Part shown: positions 21,421-31,258 of the stretch, in pieces | How positions within the stretch are numbered: position 1 is the stretch's first letter | Layout: each line of letters begins with the position of its first letter | Assembly: GCA_027923505.1 (NCBI GenBank) | Contig: BROI01000022.1 | Coordinates: forward strand, 310,001 to 374,000 | DNA length: 64,000 bases | Source of the DNA: Mayamaea pseudoterrestris | Taxonomy: Eukaryota > Bacillariophyta > Bacillariophyceae > Sellaphorales > Sellaphoraceae | Direction of reading: 5' to 3' | The notes under the pieces: model-generated | What the model was told of the DNA's origin: nothing | What the model saw: only the letters and a program-made list of their open reading frames with translations | The model's database searches: none | Made by a program: the position numbers and the translations under genes

Positions 21421-21767
21421 CACGAGACTTTACGTCCGACCGTCACTCACTTGGATTGTTAGCTTTTCTCACGATATCTCGGACAATCATCTCGCTGATA
21501 TGCAGCAACATAGAATAGCTTTGCAAAGAAAAAGAGAAAATGATGCTTATACGAGCTATCACATTCTATAAGTTACTCCAGACCATGTGCGACACAATTG
21601 GGTGCCGGATGTTTCAGTTTGCAGTGGCCAATGCTTCACTTAACGATCGACCGACTTGGCGGTTAACAGTGATTTTAGCAATTTGCAGAACATGCAGGAC
21701 CTATGGTTGTTCTGGCATTATGGTTGCTCTGGCAATGAAGTGTTTGTTGACGAATGAGCGGGGGGCA

Positions 21768-23617
21768 TCAGCAGCAGTGCATAATGTTGTCGTGCTGAAA
21801 ATGCTATCAAAGAATGGAACTATTGGGAGTTAATGTTAGTTTCTTACTTTCCCTTGGTACATTATTATCCGGGCTAGCAAATCGGAAACATCCCTATCCA
21901 TAGACACGTCGTAAGCAGTCTGATTGTCGGCGTTCCGTGTGAACGCATCACACCCAGCTTGCGTCGCGAGCCAGTAGATCATTTCCATGTTAGCCATCCG
22001 TGTCGCCAGATGAAGGCAAGAATCGTCGTTATCATCAAAGCGGAGGGATTGAAGTGCTAGTGAATTGCTCATCAACCAAGATAACTCTCGGAGCAAGTCG
22101 AGGCGCTCGCCTCTGATAGCTCTCATTACCGCATCTTTCCAAGCCTTGTCAACAGTTAGCACATCTGATGACTCAATAGCTTGTACCACATTCATCTCTT
22201 CCAGTATTTCCTGGATTGTTACATCCAAGTTTGGTGTTGCGTTGGCGCTCACCTGTTTATTATGTAACTTACCCAAGAGTTCCTCCACTCTGTCGTTAGG
22301 CACACCCGCAAACGTATGCTCATCGCGCAACACCATGTCCGAGTGCCAATAATGTGCAGCAGTCCGACTCGCAGCCACAATTGGAGACGTCCGCTGCACG
22401 ACTTCCCGCATGCATCCTCGAAGCAACGCCAATGGGCTCGTGCACGCGCCCGATGCGGCAGAGGAAAACCATTTAGCCACAACAATGCCGTCGAGCAAAG
22501 CCTGGTTTGCTCCTTGCCCTTTGAAACAGGACATGGCATGTAGGGCATCGCCAATGACAACGACGCGATCGAAAAAAGATTGGTTGCTTGCACTGCCTTG
22601 CTGTTTCGCAATCTTTTTTAGCTGCAAGTCGTGGATTTGAGTGGGATCGCGGTCGCATAAATGTGTCGACCACACATCGTTCAATGGTGTAGATTGGATA
22701 AGTGGAAGGACTGGATTATGCCAGTCGCGACATCGATCAAGTGCTTCCTTTATGAGTTGCTCTGGGAGCTTTGGTGGAGCCGATGCTTCGTTAATGTCTT
22801 CGAGAAAGGATAGTTGCCACATGTATCGAGTGTGTTCGTCTGGGTGTAGCGGAGACGACGCACTATAAGGCATGACAAAGAGTCGATGTCCATTCGTTAA
22901 AGTGTAAAAGCCTCGCTCTCGCAGCAGGGGGTGGTTCAAATCCAGTTTGCTGTCGCTGCATTCCCTCGTGAGTCCAAGAATTAGTCGTACGCCCATGGGT
23001 TTAGGCTGGGGAGCGTGCGGAAGAATGCAGTCCACTGTGGCAGAGCGAATACCATCCGCTGCAATGATCCAATCAGCATCTACTGGTTTTGCTTCGTGTT
23101 CAAAGATCAAGCGCATTTTTGTACCGTTTGTTTCGCCTTTATCGGTATCAACTTTTATTGCTTCCACCTTGATGAGTTTGTGGTTCCATGCAATGCGAGT
23201 AACGCGCAAAGCTTTGACTAGAATTTCTCGTACCACCTGCCTTGGAACGCGCAAATTGCCTCGCTGTCCGAACCCTCCATGCTTGCTCTTGAAAGCATTT
23301 CCGTAGTAGCCTCGCACCTGCCCAGTTTCCGTGAGTAGATAGTGAGACCGACTCGGACAGTCAGCGAGCGCAATCTTCTCCAATACTCCAAGCTGCTGCA
23401 GGACCCCCTTTGGATCGTACTTGAGCGTGAGTCCATAACCTTCCCGTCGACTAATCAGTGAAGCGTCTCGCTCGTAGATGGTGATGCGGTTAAATCCAGC
23501 CTGCTCAAGACGAATGGCAGTTGAAAGTGCAGCCAATCCGGAACCAATAATAGCAATGAATAGAGCACCAACGCTTTGGGGAGCGGTGGTCCCTCCGGAA
23601 AAATCTTCTTGAAGCCA
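21768..23617 (-). CDS. FAD-dependent monooxygenase with C-terminal ankyrin repeats
   Basis: This is an aromatic-hydroxylase-type flavoprotein. The Rossmann start is IIGSGLAALS...ITIYERD (dinucleotide motif and the Glu that binds ribose). The second FAD motif is VVVIGDALHAMSCFKGQGAN. The last 90 residues hold about two ankyrin repeats (DDSCLHLATRMANMEMIYWL). Such enzymes insert oxygen using NAD(P)H; the substrate is unknown. The start is unresolved: no in-frame ATG lies between the stop at 23618-23620 and the GSG motif, so an upstream exon or non-ATG start is needed. Near the 3' end a consensus donor (GTAAGA, 21847) and acceptor (TTTTCAG, 21795) define a 53-bp intron, after which the protein would end KHDNIMHCC at 21768; without splicing it ends at 21836. 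Confidence 0.75.
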
Positions 23618-23639
23618 TTAAATGGTTTTTAGCATGTCG

Positions 23640-25660
23640 CAGAAGAAGGATGCCTGACAAACAGGATGACGCAAGCATTGCATAAAACAATTGGGCCACA
23701 TGGTGATTGCAGAACGGGCATCGATGAGCATGTTGTTTGCGCAGAAATCGTTGTTAATTGCTATCACAAACATGGGTTGGTGTTTCTCAAGCGACTAGTA
23801 AATGCAACGCCGGCCAAGTCTCTGCCATGCAGTTGGAATGACGAGTGTACCTGGAGCAGCCGGGCGGCGATAAATGCATCGTCAAACGTGTCGGGAGCGG
23901 GGATGTTGCAACTACACGCCAACCCAATTGTCCATCTTGCAATGACCAATACAAAGTGATATAATGACAATGGTAATAATGTGGCATTTTGCAACAGCCA
24001 GGAAGCGTCTATGTATTCTCATGAAAAAGATTGTCGGCTTGCATCAACCGCTTGCGCAGGTGGATCTGATGCGCTGACTTTTTGAGCAGTGCCCTTATTG
24101 TGATTTCAAGCCCATCTTTTACAAATTATAGTCTACTGGAGACATGCAGATGCAGAGGCCTTGTGCAGCTTGTGGAGGCTCATTGACACGACAACGATCA
24201 TGGAGCTGGAAGCTCATATCAGCCATAACCAACTTGGCCATCTAGATGAGCTTATTCAATCCGCCATTTGAAGACAAGACTGGAGAAGATTGCAAGTGCT
24301 TTAGAGGCTTCGTTCGACAAATGGAATAATGCACATGGAACTCCCGACCAATAATCTCAGCTGCATCTTCTCGATTAGTCATTGAGAAAGCTCCTCAAAG
24401 TGCTTTAAATTGCAAAAGTCTCTGATGTATGAGGATTGCGCCAGGCGAGACGCTAGCTATTACGATGACTTGCAGTCGATTTGTAACAACGCTAGGAGGC
24501 CAAATGGCGCATGCACCATCAAGTTTGATGATTGGTTCTTTGAAATACGGTAATATATAATGTTAAGATGTGGTAATATAATGACAAACTAACATGAATA
24601 CTGACCATCCAACAACATGGACTTGTGCTCTCTTCTTTTAGTCGACCACAATTTACCTATTGGCGTTTTGATAGAAATGACATTTCTTGGCGGTTATGCT
24701 TGTTGTTTGTGCGATGGCATCGCCATTCACCTCTGGTTGTTGTTATCGTTCGATGGTGTTGCCATTCGACAGGTGATTTGTTTTTGTTCAGTGGTGTCAC
24801 CTTGTACATTCACTTTATACGTCGTGTGCATTCCTCATACACAGTCGCACATTGTTCATGTACAATGGCCTCACCAGTCTTTTTGTTCCATGGTTCTATT
24901 TGTATACTCTTTGATTCAAGGCATTGCCATTGTCAGTCGTTGTTTGTTTTCATTATGAATTGGCGTAACCATGGTCGGTTAGCACATACGGCAGGTTTGT
25001 AAGGAGCAACCCAAGCTCCAGTCCTTGTTGTGTTGTTCTTGTGCAAGTACGGTGTGTTGTTGCTGTTTGGGGTGGCATCTACGGCTGGAATTGTTGAGAC
25101 GATGAAAGCTCCCTTGCGCTCACTGTGACTCAAGCTCTAGTCATGTTATTCGTTGTCCGTTCTGTACGTCTGTACATGACGTCATTAATTACTTGTTCTT
25201 GGATGATCAATGGCATTGCCATTGTTGGTCGTTGTTTTGTATGGTGTGTGCCTTTGCATCCTTGATTAGACCGTCGATCCTTTGCTGCTCATCTGTAGCA
25301 ATGCTCCTGTTGTTAATGAATGAGATAGTGGGTAAGTAGAAAGGGTTTGCAATCGCATGTTGTTTGTATGTATTGGGAGCTTCGCAAGTTAACGTTTTGA
25401 TGTCAGCGTCGGTTGAGTGGATTCATTAATTGAGGTGCTAGTTTTTTTTGTCCTTTTACTTGGACGTTTGCTTTGATTATTTGATTGGTTTTCAGCCGAT
25501 TTGTTGTTAGCACAGTGTGAAGAGATACTCTTGTGCTTGTTGACCTCTAACCCGACTCTGGTTCTGAATTCAGAAGACATCAAGATGATGAATGATGTTG
25601 ATAAAAAAATTATAATGATGATTTACCCGAGGCCAGCTATGCTACTAAATCTGAGCTACA
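23640..25660. other. Gene-poor stretch
   Basis: No intact gene. Short open frames carry no domain I know. Between about 24715 and 25230 a degenerate motif around GGCATTGCCATT/GGTGTTGCCATT recurs at irregular spacing, which looks like an eroded tandem repeat. A TGACGTCA palindrome occurs near 25177 without an adjacent gene. Confidence 0.4.
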
Positions 25661-25664
25661 GCTC

Positions 25665-26370
25665 TCAAGTATCTCTTGGAGTTGTAGAGAGCTTACCTGA
25701 GCATGCAAACAGTCCTCTGTCGCTACCTTTTGCCATAAATTTGACGTTCTGCACTGCCAGCACCGCTTCAACCACCAGCTGCTTGCGCTGCAGCCACGCA
25801 AGAGCCTTTGATGGCACAAACTTGTAAACAATGGTTTCGGAATCAATCTCCATCGAGTCGTACCATGCGAGTGCCTGCGACTGGCGCTGCATCATGATTG
25901 CTTCCAGTGAAAATGTTGTCATTGTTGTTTGTACTTGACAGTGGTGCCCACAGCTGGTCCAGTGAATGCCATGGCTGCGATGCTGCACCTGCTGCTGTAG
26001 TAGGAGATGGACAGCATTGCGCAAGTAGGAAATAGAGCGGATCCATGGGTGTCATGCACCAAAGATTTGATTGTCATCCAACGACCAAAGATGATGACGA
26101 TTCATCGTCCGTGCCACCACCAGGAATCAAGTAGGAGGCGTAGTCACTTACAAAGGATTGAATCTCACAAACTACAGCACATGGCGCTGTCGTTTCACTG
26201 TTATGCTCTTGGTGCTGCAACGATTGATGTATCAGGTAAGGTCGTTCCATGCCCGAGTGAGGATCCTGCCATTGCACCGCTTCAAAGGAAGCATCTGATG
26301 GCAAGGAAGGATCCAGTAGCAGTACAACTGTCAACTTGGAGTCTTGGACAAGAGCGTGCGGATTGAACAT
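25665..26370 (-). pseudogene. RNASEH2B: Relic of RNase H2 subunit B
   Basis: Pieces follow the order of RNase H2 subunit B, an accessory subunit of the enzyme that removes ribonucleotides from DNA. The N-terminal part (26370-26074) has LLLDPSLPSD and QWQDPHSG. After an in-frame TGA at 26074-26076 the same frame continues with TPMDPLYFLLA and SLDQLW, matching the family's TPVDPLFLLL...LDQ. Near 25890 the frame shifts to a stretch with ETIVYKFVPSKALAWLQRK, matching the conserved YKYS-x-x-K-x-LxWLxxK, and ends at a donor-like GTAAGC at 25696. One stop and one frameshift make it a probable pseudogene; sequencing errors or a missed intron are less likely. A working copy is presumably elsewhere. 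Confidence 0.5.
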
Positions 26371-26780
26371 GGCTTATAACTGTTCGGTCTGACTCGAGTC
26401 AGATCAGTCCCTTACCCCTGCCGCAAGGTAAAAATTCCGGCGCGCAAAACACGTTTTTGGTACAAGGCCTACACAAATATCTACGCGGACTATGTGTCTC
26501 AGGACTCGATAACGGTCAACGGATTACATCGGCATTGGACAAAGCACGACGCGCCAGTACTCCCGCAAGGAACGACATGGCAGGTGCTACAAACTAACTG
26601 GGCATTATTGCATACTAGCTAACAAGCAGGCTTATAAGCATATAAAACACCATATTAGGCAGCTCAATTGGCATGCCATTTAATTGCACCTACCTTCAAA
26701 TCCATGAAGTATGGTTCAACTCCTCATCACCAGCTTGGCATCCTCTGAGGCTCCCAGTCTGTCTTTCAAAATGACCAAGC
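26371..26780. other. No gene seen
   Basis: Unassigned sequence between the RNase H2B relic and the Ser-Pro repeat. Nothing supported. Confidence 0.35.
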
Positions 26781-26783
26781 AGC

Positions 26784-27480
26784 AGCTTGCCATCAAGTGT
26801 GCCATCATGTGATCCAAGCAGCAAGCCCAGTGACTCACCTAGCGCAGAACCCAGTCTGTTTCACAGCCCAGCACCAAGCTTGTCACCTTCTGTTCCTCCC
26901 AGTTAGTCTCCCAGCAACATACCAAACAGCTTGCCATCAAGTGTGCCATCAAGTGGTCCAAGCGCCAAGCCCAGTGTCTCACCTAGCGCAGGACCCAGTC
27001 TCCTTCCCAGTGCAGCTTCAAGCTTGTCACCCTCTGTGGCTCCCAGTTGCTCTCCCAGCAGCCCTCCCAACAGCTTGCCATCAAGTGTGCCATCAAGTAC
27101 AAGCGCCAGACTCAAGGTCTCACCTAGCACAGGACCCAGTCACCTTCCCAGTGCAGCTTCAAGTTTGTCACCCTCTGTGGCTCTCAGTTTGTCTCCAGGC
27201 TAAACCCAGCAGCTTGCCATCAAGTGTGCCGTCATGTGATCCAAGCGGCAAGCCCAGTGACTCACCTAGAGCAGGACCCAGTCTCCTTCCCAGTGCAGCT
27301 GCAAGCTTGTCACCCTCTGTAGCTCCTAGTTGGTCTCCCAGCACCCAAACCAGCAGCTTGCCATCAAGTGTGCCATAATGTGATCCAAGTGCCTAGCCCA
27401 GTGATTCCCCTAATGCAGGACTCAGTCTCTTTCCAGTGCAGCACCAACTTGTCACCCTCTGTAGCTCCCAGTTTATCTCC
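26784..27480 (+). repeat. Tandem repeat of about 143 bp encoding Ser-Pro-rich remnants
   Basis: A unit beginning CAGCTTGCCATCAAGTG recurs at about 26784, 26927, 27071, 27211 and 27352, a period near 143 bp. In one frame of the best stretch (26931-27203) it reads as PSSVPSSGPSAKPSVSPSAG-like text. P-S-x-x-P-S repeats are common in diatom cell-wall and surface proteins. Stops and frame changes between units mean there is no long open frame now, so it is the remains of such a gene or an expanded minisatellite. Confidence 0.6.
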
Positions 27481-28102
27481 AAGCACTTAAAACTATGCAT
27501 TCAGTTGGAGCAAGCAGTCAGCATTTGTAATGAATACACTTCTACATACCAAATGAAGTACCAAGCTGCCGCACATACGGGTGTACCGCATGGGCTTATG
27601 GAAAGTGCCACGCAGTAAGGTCAGACCCCGGTCCCTCGGTGCAATGAAAATGAGGGTTGTAAGGTGAAGCTATATGAGGGATTTTGTGGTTGTCCATGGC
27701 TGCCGAAGAAACGTGAAAGCCAATAATCTTGAGTCCTACACTGGTACTGAACATTTTGACGATCAATTCAACCATGGCGACCATCGATCCGTTGCTGACT
27801 TGCTTCACTGAAACTCTCTGCCTGGGCTTTTTTTGATCGTAACACTCAGTAATTATAACAATTGATTGATATGGAGGCAAATGGACTAAATCAGCAAGTT
27901 GACTCCAAACCAACTCACTCACGCACCCTGGACGACTTTTGGGATGATTACTACACCAATGACAATAATGAGGCTGGAGAAGTTTTCCAGGATACGGAAT
28001 GGATTTGACGCAATGTAGCGGATTGGTAGCCTGCGTCCTAGGTGACATGGAGCGGTATTGAATGGAGTGTATGACGAGAAGCTGTGGAAGTTGAAGGAGC
28101 TA
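27481..28102. other. No clear gene; unassigned minus-strand frame
   Basis: A 150-codon minus-strand frame (28048-27596) contains MVELIVKMFSTSVGLKIIGF, which resembles a protein strand-helix pattern. I cannot place it in a family. It may be another eroded gene. Confidence 0.25.
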
Positions 28103-28243
28103 CAGGGGCGTCCGGTAAAATGACTTTTCGTAACTAAATGTCATACTGGCACTCAAGTTTCCGTTGACGCTTCGAAGATCAGTTGAAGGCAATGCCGGCG
28201 CGGCGCGCCAGCCCGTCCAGCTGTTTCAGAGTCTGCGATTTGC

Positions 28244-28358
28244 TACTTTCAGACAATGTCTGAAAGTATCTTTCTGATTCAGACAATGTCTGAAAGTATC
28301 TGGCTTAATCAGACAATGTCTGAAAGTACTTTTTACTTTCAGACAGAATCTGAAAGTA
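28244..28358. repeat. Left array of palindromic TCAGACA-TGTCTGA units
   Basis: Four units of about 30 bp, each an imperfect palindrome centred on CAGACAATGTCTG and separated by short AT-rich linkers. Confidence 0.7.
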
Positions 28359-28929
28359 TGTGACTATTACGTTTAAAGTACTTTTTGCAGATGCTGTAAA
28401 TATCAATGGTCAAAAAAGTCATTTTTATTATGTGCAGCCATCCATGACGGTGAACTTGATGCCTTCGACAACGCTCGTTGCCGTGCATACGCTTACAAGC
28501 ACTACCACTGTCAGCTCAAGCTATAGAAGGCCAATTCTAATAATTTCATCTTCAAAATAGACTAAATAATATATGGCGATTGGATCTGTCAAGTTGGTTT
28601 GGTCGTGAGGGGCCTGTGGAGCTCACGACGACACGATTTGTGTTCATGGGGGCCCAGGCGCCAGTTCCGCTTCATGCAGCCAACACATCATCCTTTTCCT
28701 GGGAAACCATTACTATATTGCCAGGTTCTTGACACGAATGACCATTTATAACACGTATTGCAACAAGCTGTATGGCTAGTCAGTGCTTGTCGAAGGTGCC
28801 ATGGTCGTCGTCGTCGAAAACTTGGTGGTGGCAGTCATACCATCGAGACATTTCAATGGAAACAGCTGCCTCCACGACCAATCATAAGCTATAAAATATC
28901 ATTGACTTCGCTTTCAGAAAAATTAGGCT

Positions 28930-29042
28930 TAATCAGATAGAATCTGAAAGTATCTTTCACTTTCAGACAGTGTCTGAAAGTAATTTTCTGATTCAGACAA
29001 TGTCTGAAAGTATCTTTCTGATTCAGACAACGTCTGAAAGTA
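28930..29042. repeat. Right array of palindromic units, inverted relative to the left
   Basis: Four units like those of the left array. The order of linkers reads as the inverted counterpart of the left array. Confidence 0.65.
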
Positions 29043-29386
29043 AATTCGGCGATCCGTTGGCGCGCAAGCATAGACTGGATTGGCACGCGCGCATTTTCAC
29101 CAATCAAATCTTATCCACGACTAAAATTTAGAAGCGGTGCGACATTTTCGGCGAAAATGACGTTTTACCGGACGCTCCAGCATATGTGTGTTTAATTAAC
29201 AAGATGACCCAAATGACCATTGAAGTTGAGGTTCGGGTAGTTTAAACCAAGACCAGACCACGAATAGCGAGGCTGGTCGCTTTGCGCTTGATTGCAGTTG
29301 ACTAGCAATTGGTTTTGTTGTTGTTGCTCTTGCTCTTTACTGTAGAGGTTGATCGCTCTTAGGTATTGTAGCTGGAGACTAGTTGA

Positions 29387-30247
29387 CGCGGTGTATTGCT
29401 ACATCTTATCAGGATTGTTCACCCCAATGAGTTACTCTTTGATCAGCTTCTTCCGCATATTCCGCTGCTTATGAATGATAGCGCCACAAGCATTGGAACT
29501 TCGTCATCCAACATTTTGGAGATTGGATGCGGCACATTAACGCTGGCATGAGACTTGCTCTTGTTTCTCACAAAACCACAAACATCTTCTTCATGCTCCA
29601 TTTCCTTGACTGCCACGGATGTGAGTGAACATGCCATTTTGCAGAACCAGCGACGCAACAGTTCCATGCAATCGTGCACTGCAGCCAATGGCAATCAACA
29701 TCCTACCGTCCACTACCAAATTTGGAACGTTGTTGCGGATACGCCTGCAGTAGTCTTTGACAAGGATCGAGCAGTCTTTGACGTGTTACTGGACAAGGGA
29801 TGTTTCGATACCATTTTGTTTCGCACCGACAAGCGTTATTTGGAGGAAGCGGCAGCCTCCTTTTTGAACCACGTGTTCCAAGCCAAGGCCGACGGTGTCT
29901 ACCTGATTGTGACACCGCGTCGCAAGCACACGTTGCTGCAGTCGTTTCAGGGGTTTCGTAGCGTGGAGCGGCACAAGCTTGACAGTTCCAGCAGCGCGGA
30001 GCTCTACAAGGCTGACAAACATAAACAGTCCTACTTGTATATCTGTCGCAAGCGCCACGACTTTCAGCCGTTTATTGACAATGCGTTTGTGATGCGTCGA
30101 ACCAGCAAACGCTCGCAGCATGTCCATCCTGTGGAATCATGGAGCGAGACTTTGTCGTCAAAAGCAAGGATCCACAGGGAGAATGGAACGGACATTGCAA
30201 GCACTGCAAGGAGCAGCCAAAAGTATATTGATGAGTATAAATGGTGA
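29387..30247 (+). pseudogene. Class I methyltransferase relic (METTL-like)
   Basis: The frame from 29387 reads through an SAM-binding motif I (NILEIGCGTLTLA), motif II (TATDVSEHAI), and the family string FDVLLDKGCFDTIL, followed by YLIVTPRRK. The D-K-G-x-x-D-x-x-L motif is typical of METTL10/12/13-type lysine methyltransferases. An in-frame TGA at 29549-29551, right after motif I where Trp would fit, interrupts the frame, and the N-terminal part ahead of the SAM site seems to be missing. A single TGG to TGA change would explain the stop. It is a probable pseudogene; it cannot bind SAM as annotated from any downstream start. Confidence 0.6.
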
Positions 30248-30324
30248 ATATGCTTAAATGTTTGACTTAATCCACCAGTGTATGTATCCTATACACACGC
30301 CTAGTAGCTAGGAGGGCCATTGTT

Positions 30325-30458
30325 GTGTCATTGCTGCGCCCGTCACGATCAGTCATTTCCTTTGAGCAAGCCTTGAAGGATGACTTGTCGCTATCAAAGT
30401 CACCGACTCCATCGACGGCATCCAGCAGCAGCAGCAGTAGCAGTAGTAGCGACTCTGA

Positions 30459-30491
<33 letters not shown>

Positions 30492-30573
30492 CGTACATTT
30501 AGTCGAAGTTGAAGGTGTATCCTACCTTCCTACCGAGGAGCAATGCACCTATCTTACTATATGTGTATGTTGA
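30325..30573 (+). repeat. Ser/Gln homopolymer frame (AGC/CAG microsatellite)
   Basis: An 82-codon frame without ATG holds about ten Ser codons then nine Gln codons (about 30421-30490), followed by HVHLVEVEGVSYL. It may be the eroded 5' part of a gene. The repeat itself is a trinucleotide microsatellite. No function assigned. Confidence 0.4.
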
Positions 30574-30857
30574 CGCCCCAACGGCATCGTGGAAGAGCAA
30601 TCGTGATTGCCCACGATGGGCGAGCGAGGTTAATTTTGTAGCAACTAATTAAATCCTCTCAGTTAATCACCAACGCCTTCGTTGTTGTAGCAGTTGCAAT
30701 TACACGAGTCCTTTGCTCTTGTTGTTGCTCTTAATAACAGTCTCCATTCAACCTATTGAGTGAGAAGCATTTGCTTGTGCAGTTTCTAGAAACAGAGCGC
30801 AAGGTATCGGCAGAAAGGTTGAACTGTTGTTCGTCTGTCGTCTAGCGTGTCGTCTGT
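30574..30857. other. Intergenic, 5' side of the copia insertion
   Basis: A hairpin can form at 30585-30618 (CATCGTGG with CCACGATG, enclosing GCAATC with GATTGC). TCTGT at 30853-30857 is the copia target duplication. No gene seen. Confidence 0.4.
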
Positions 30858-31169
30858 TGCAGGATGCGAACGAAAACAGCGAAAATCGGGCAAGTCACAC
30901 CGAATGTCCGATAGGGTGACACAGCGGCACTCGCGGCTCACCACAGCCTCACGATCGCGTGATGCGTGGCAGCGACGGCTTCGAAGCGATTCAACAAGTA
31001 TATTGCTGAAACTAGTGCGATATAGAGTAGAAACAAGCAGACTTACTAAGCTTGAAGAGTTAAGAAAGCGATTTATTCGTCTCTCGTATTGTAGCAACTG
31101 CAAGCTTGGATTGGCCATCCAAGGACAGCTACAAGCGAAAGGTGCAACGATTTGATTTACAAGTTACAA
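30858..31169 (+). repeat. 5' LTR of copia element
   Basis: 312 bp, TGCAGGATGC to AGTTACAA, identical by eye to the 3' LTR. Confidence 0.9.
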
Positions 31170-31258
31170 GATTAACACTGTCTTGAGACTCATTGCCTCG
31201 GCATAGAGACTTTATCGACGAAGAGTACTATTGATTTACGAAGTAACGTGGACGCACG

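Larger units (their letters stand above)
28103..29180. mobile_element. Fold-back type nonautonomous DNA transposon
   Basis: The ends are inverted copies: CAGGGGCGTCCGGTAAAA at the left and the complement of CTGGAGCGTCCGGTAAAA at the right, about 16 of 18 matching. Inside each end lies a GGCGCGC-containing stretch and then an array of four palindromic units built on TTTCAGACAATGTCTGAAA (left about 28244-28358, right about 28930-29042), so the two arms can fold on each other. The middle has no coding frame of note. A clear target duplication is not evident. The total is 1.08 kb. It would depend on a transposase encoded elsewhere; I cannot assign the superfamily. Confidence 0.6.

Noticed and set aside
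24617-24958. Membrane protein encoded by a hydrophobic 113-codon frame
   Set aside because: The hydrophobicity comes from a T/G-rich degenerate repeat, and an overlapping frame is equally open. No homology is visible.
28244-29042. CRISPR-like array
   Set aside because: The palindromic units are few, imperfect, adjacent without unique spacers, arranged as mirrored arms of a DNA transposon, and in a eukaryotic nuclear genome.
25665-30247. Reassignment of TGA to Trp, suggested by TGA at Trp-like places in two relics
   Set aside because: Intact genes in the window end normally at TGA (for example the PAP-like intron-retained frame and the low-complexity protein) and use TGG for conserved Trp. 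The relics carry other signs of decay.
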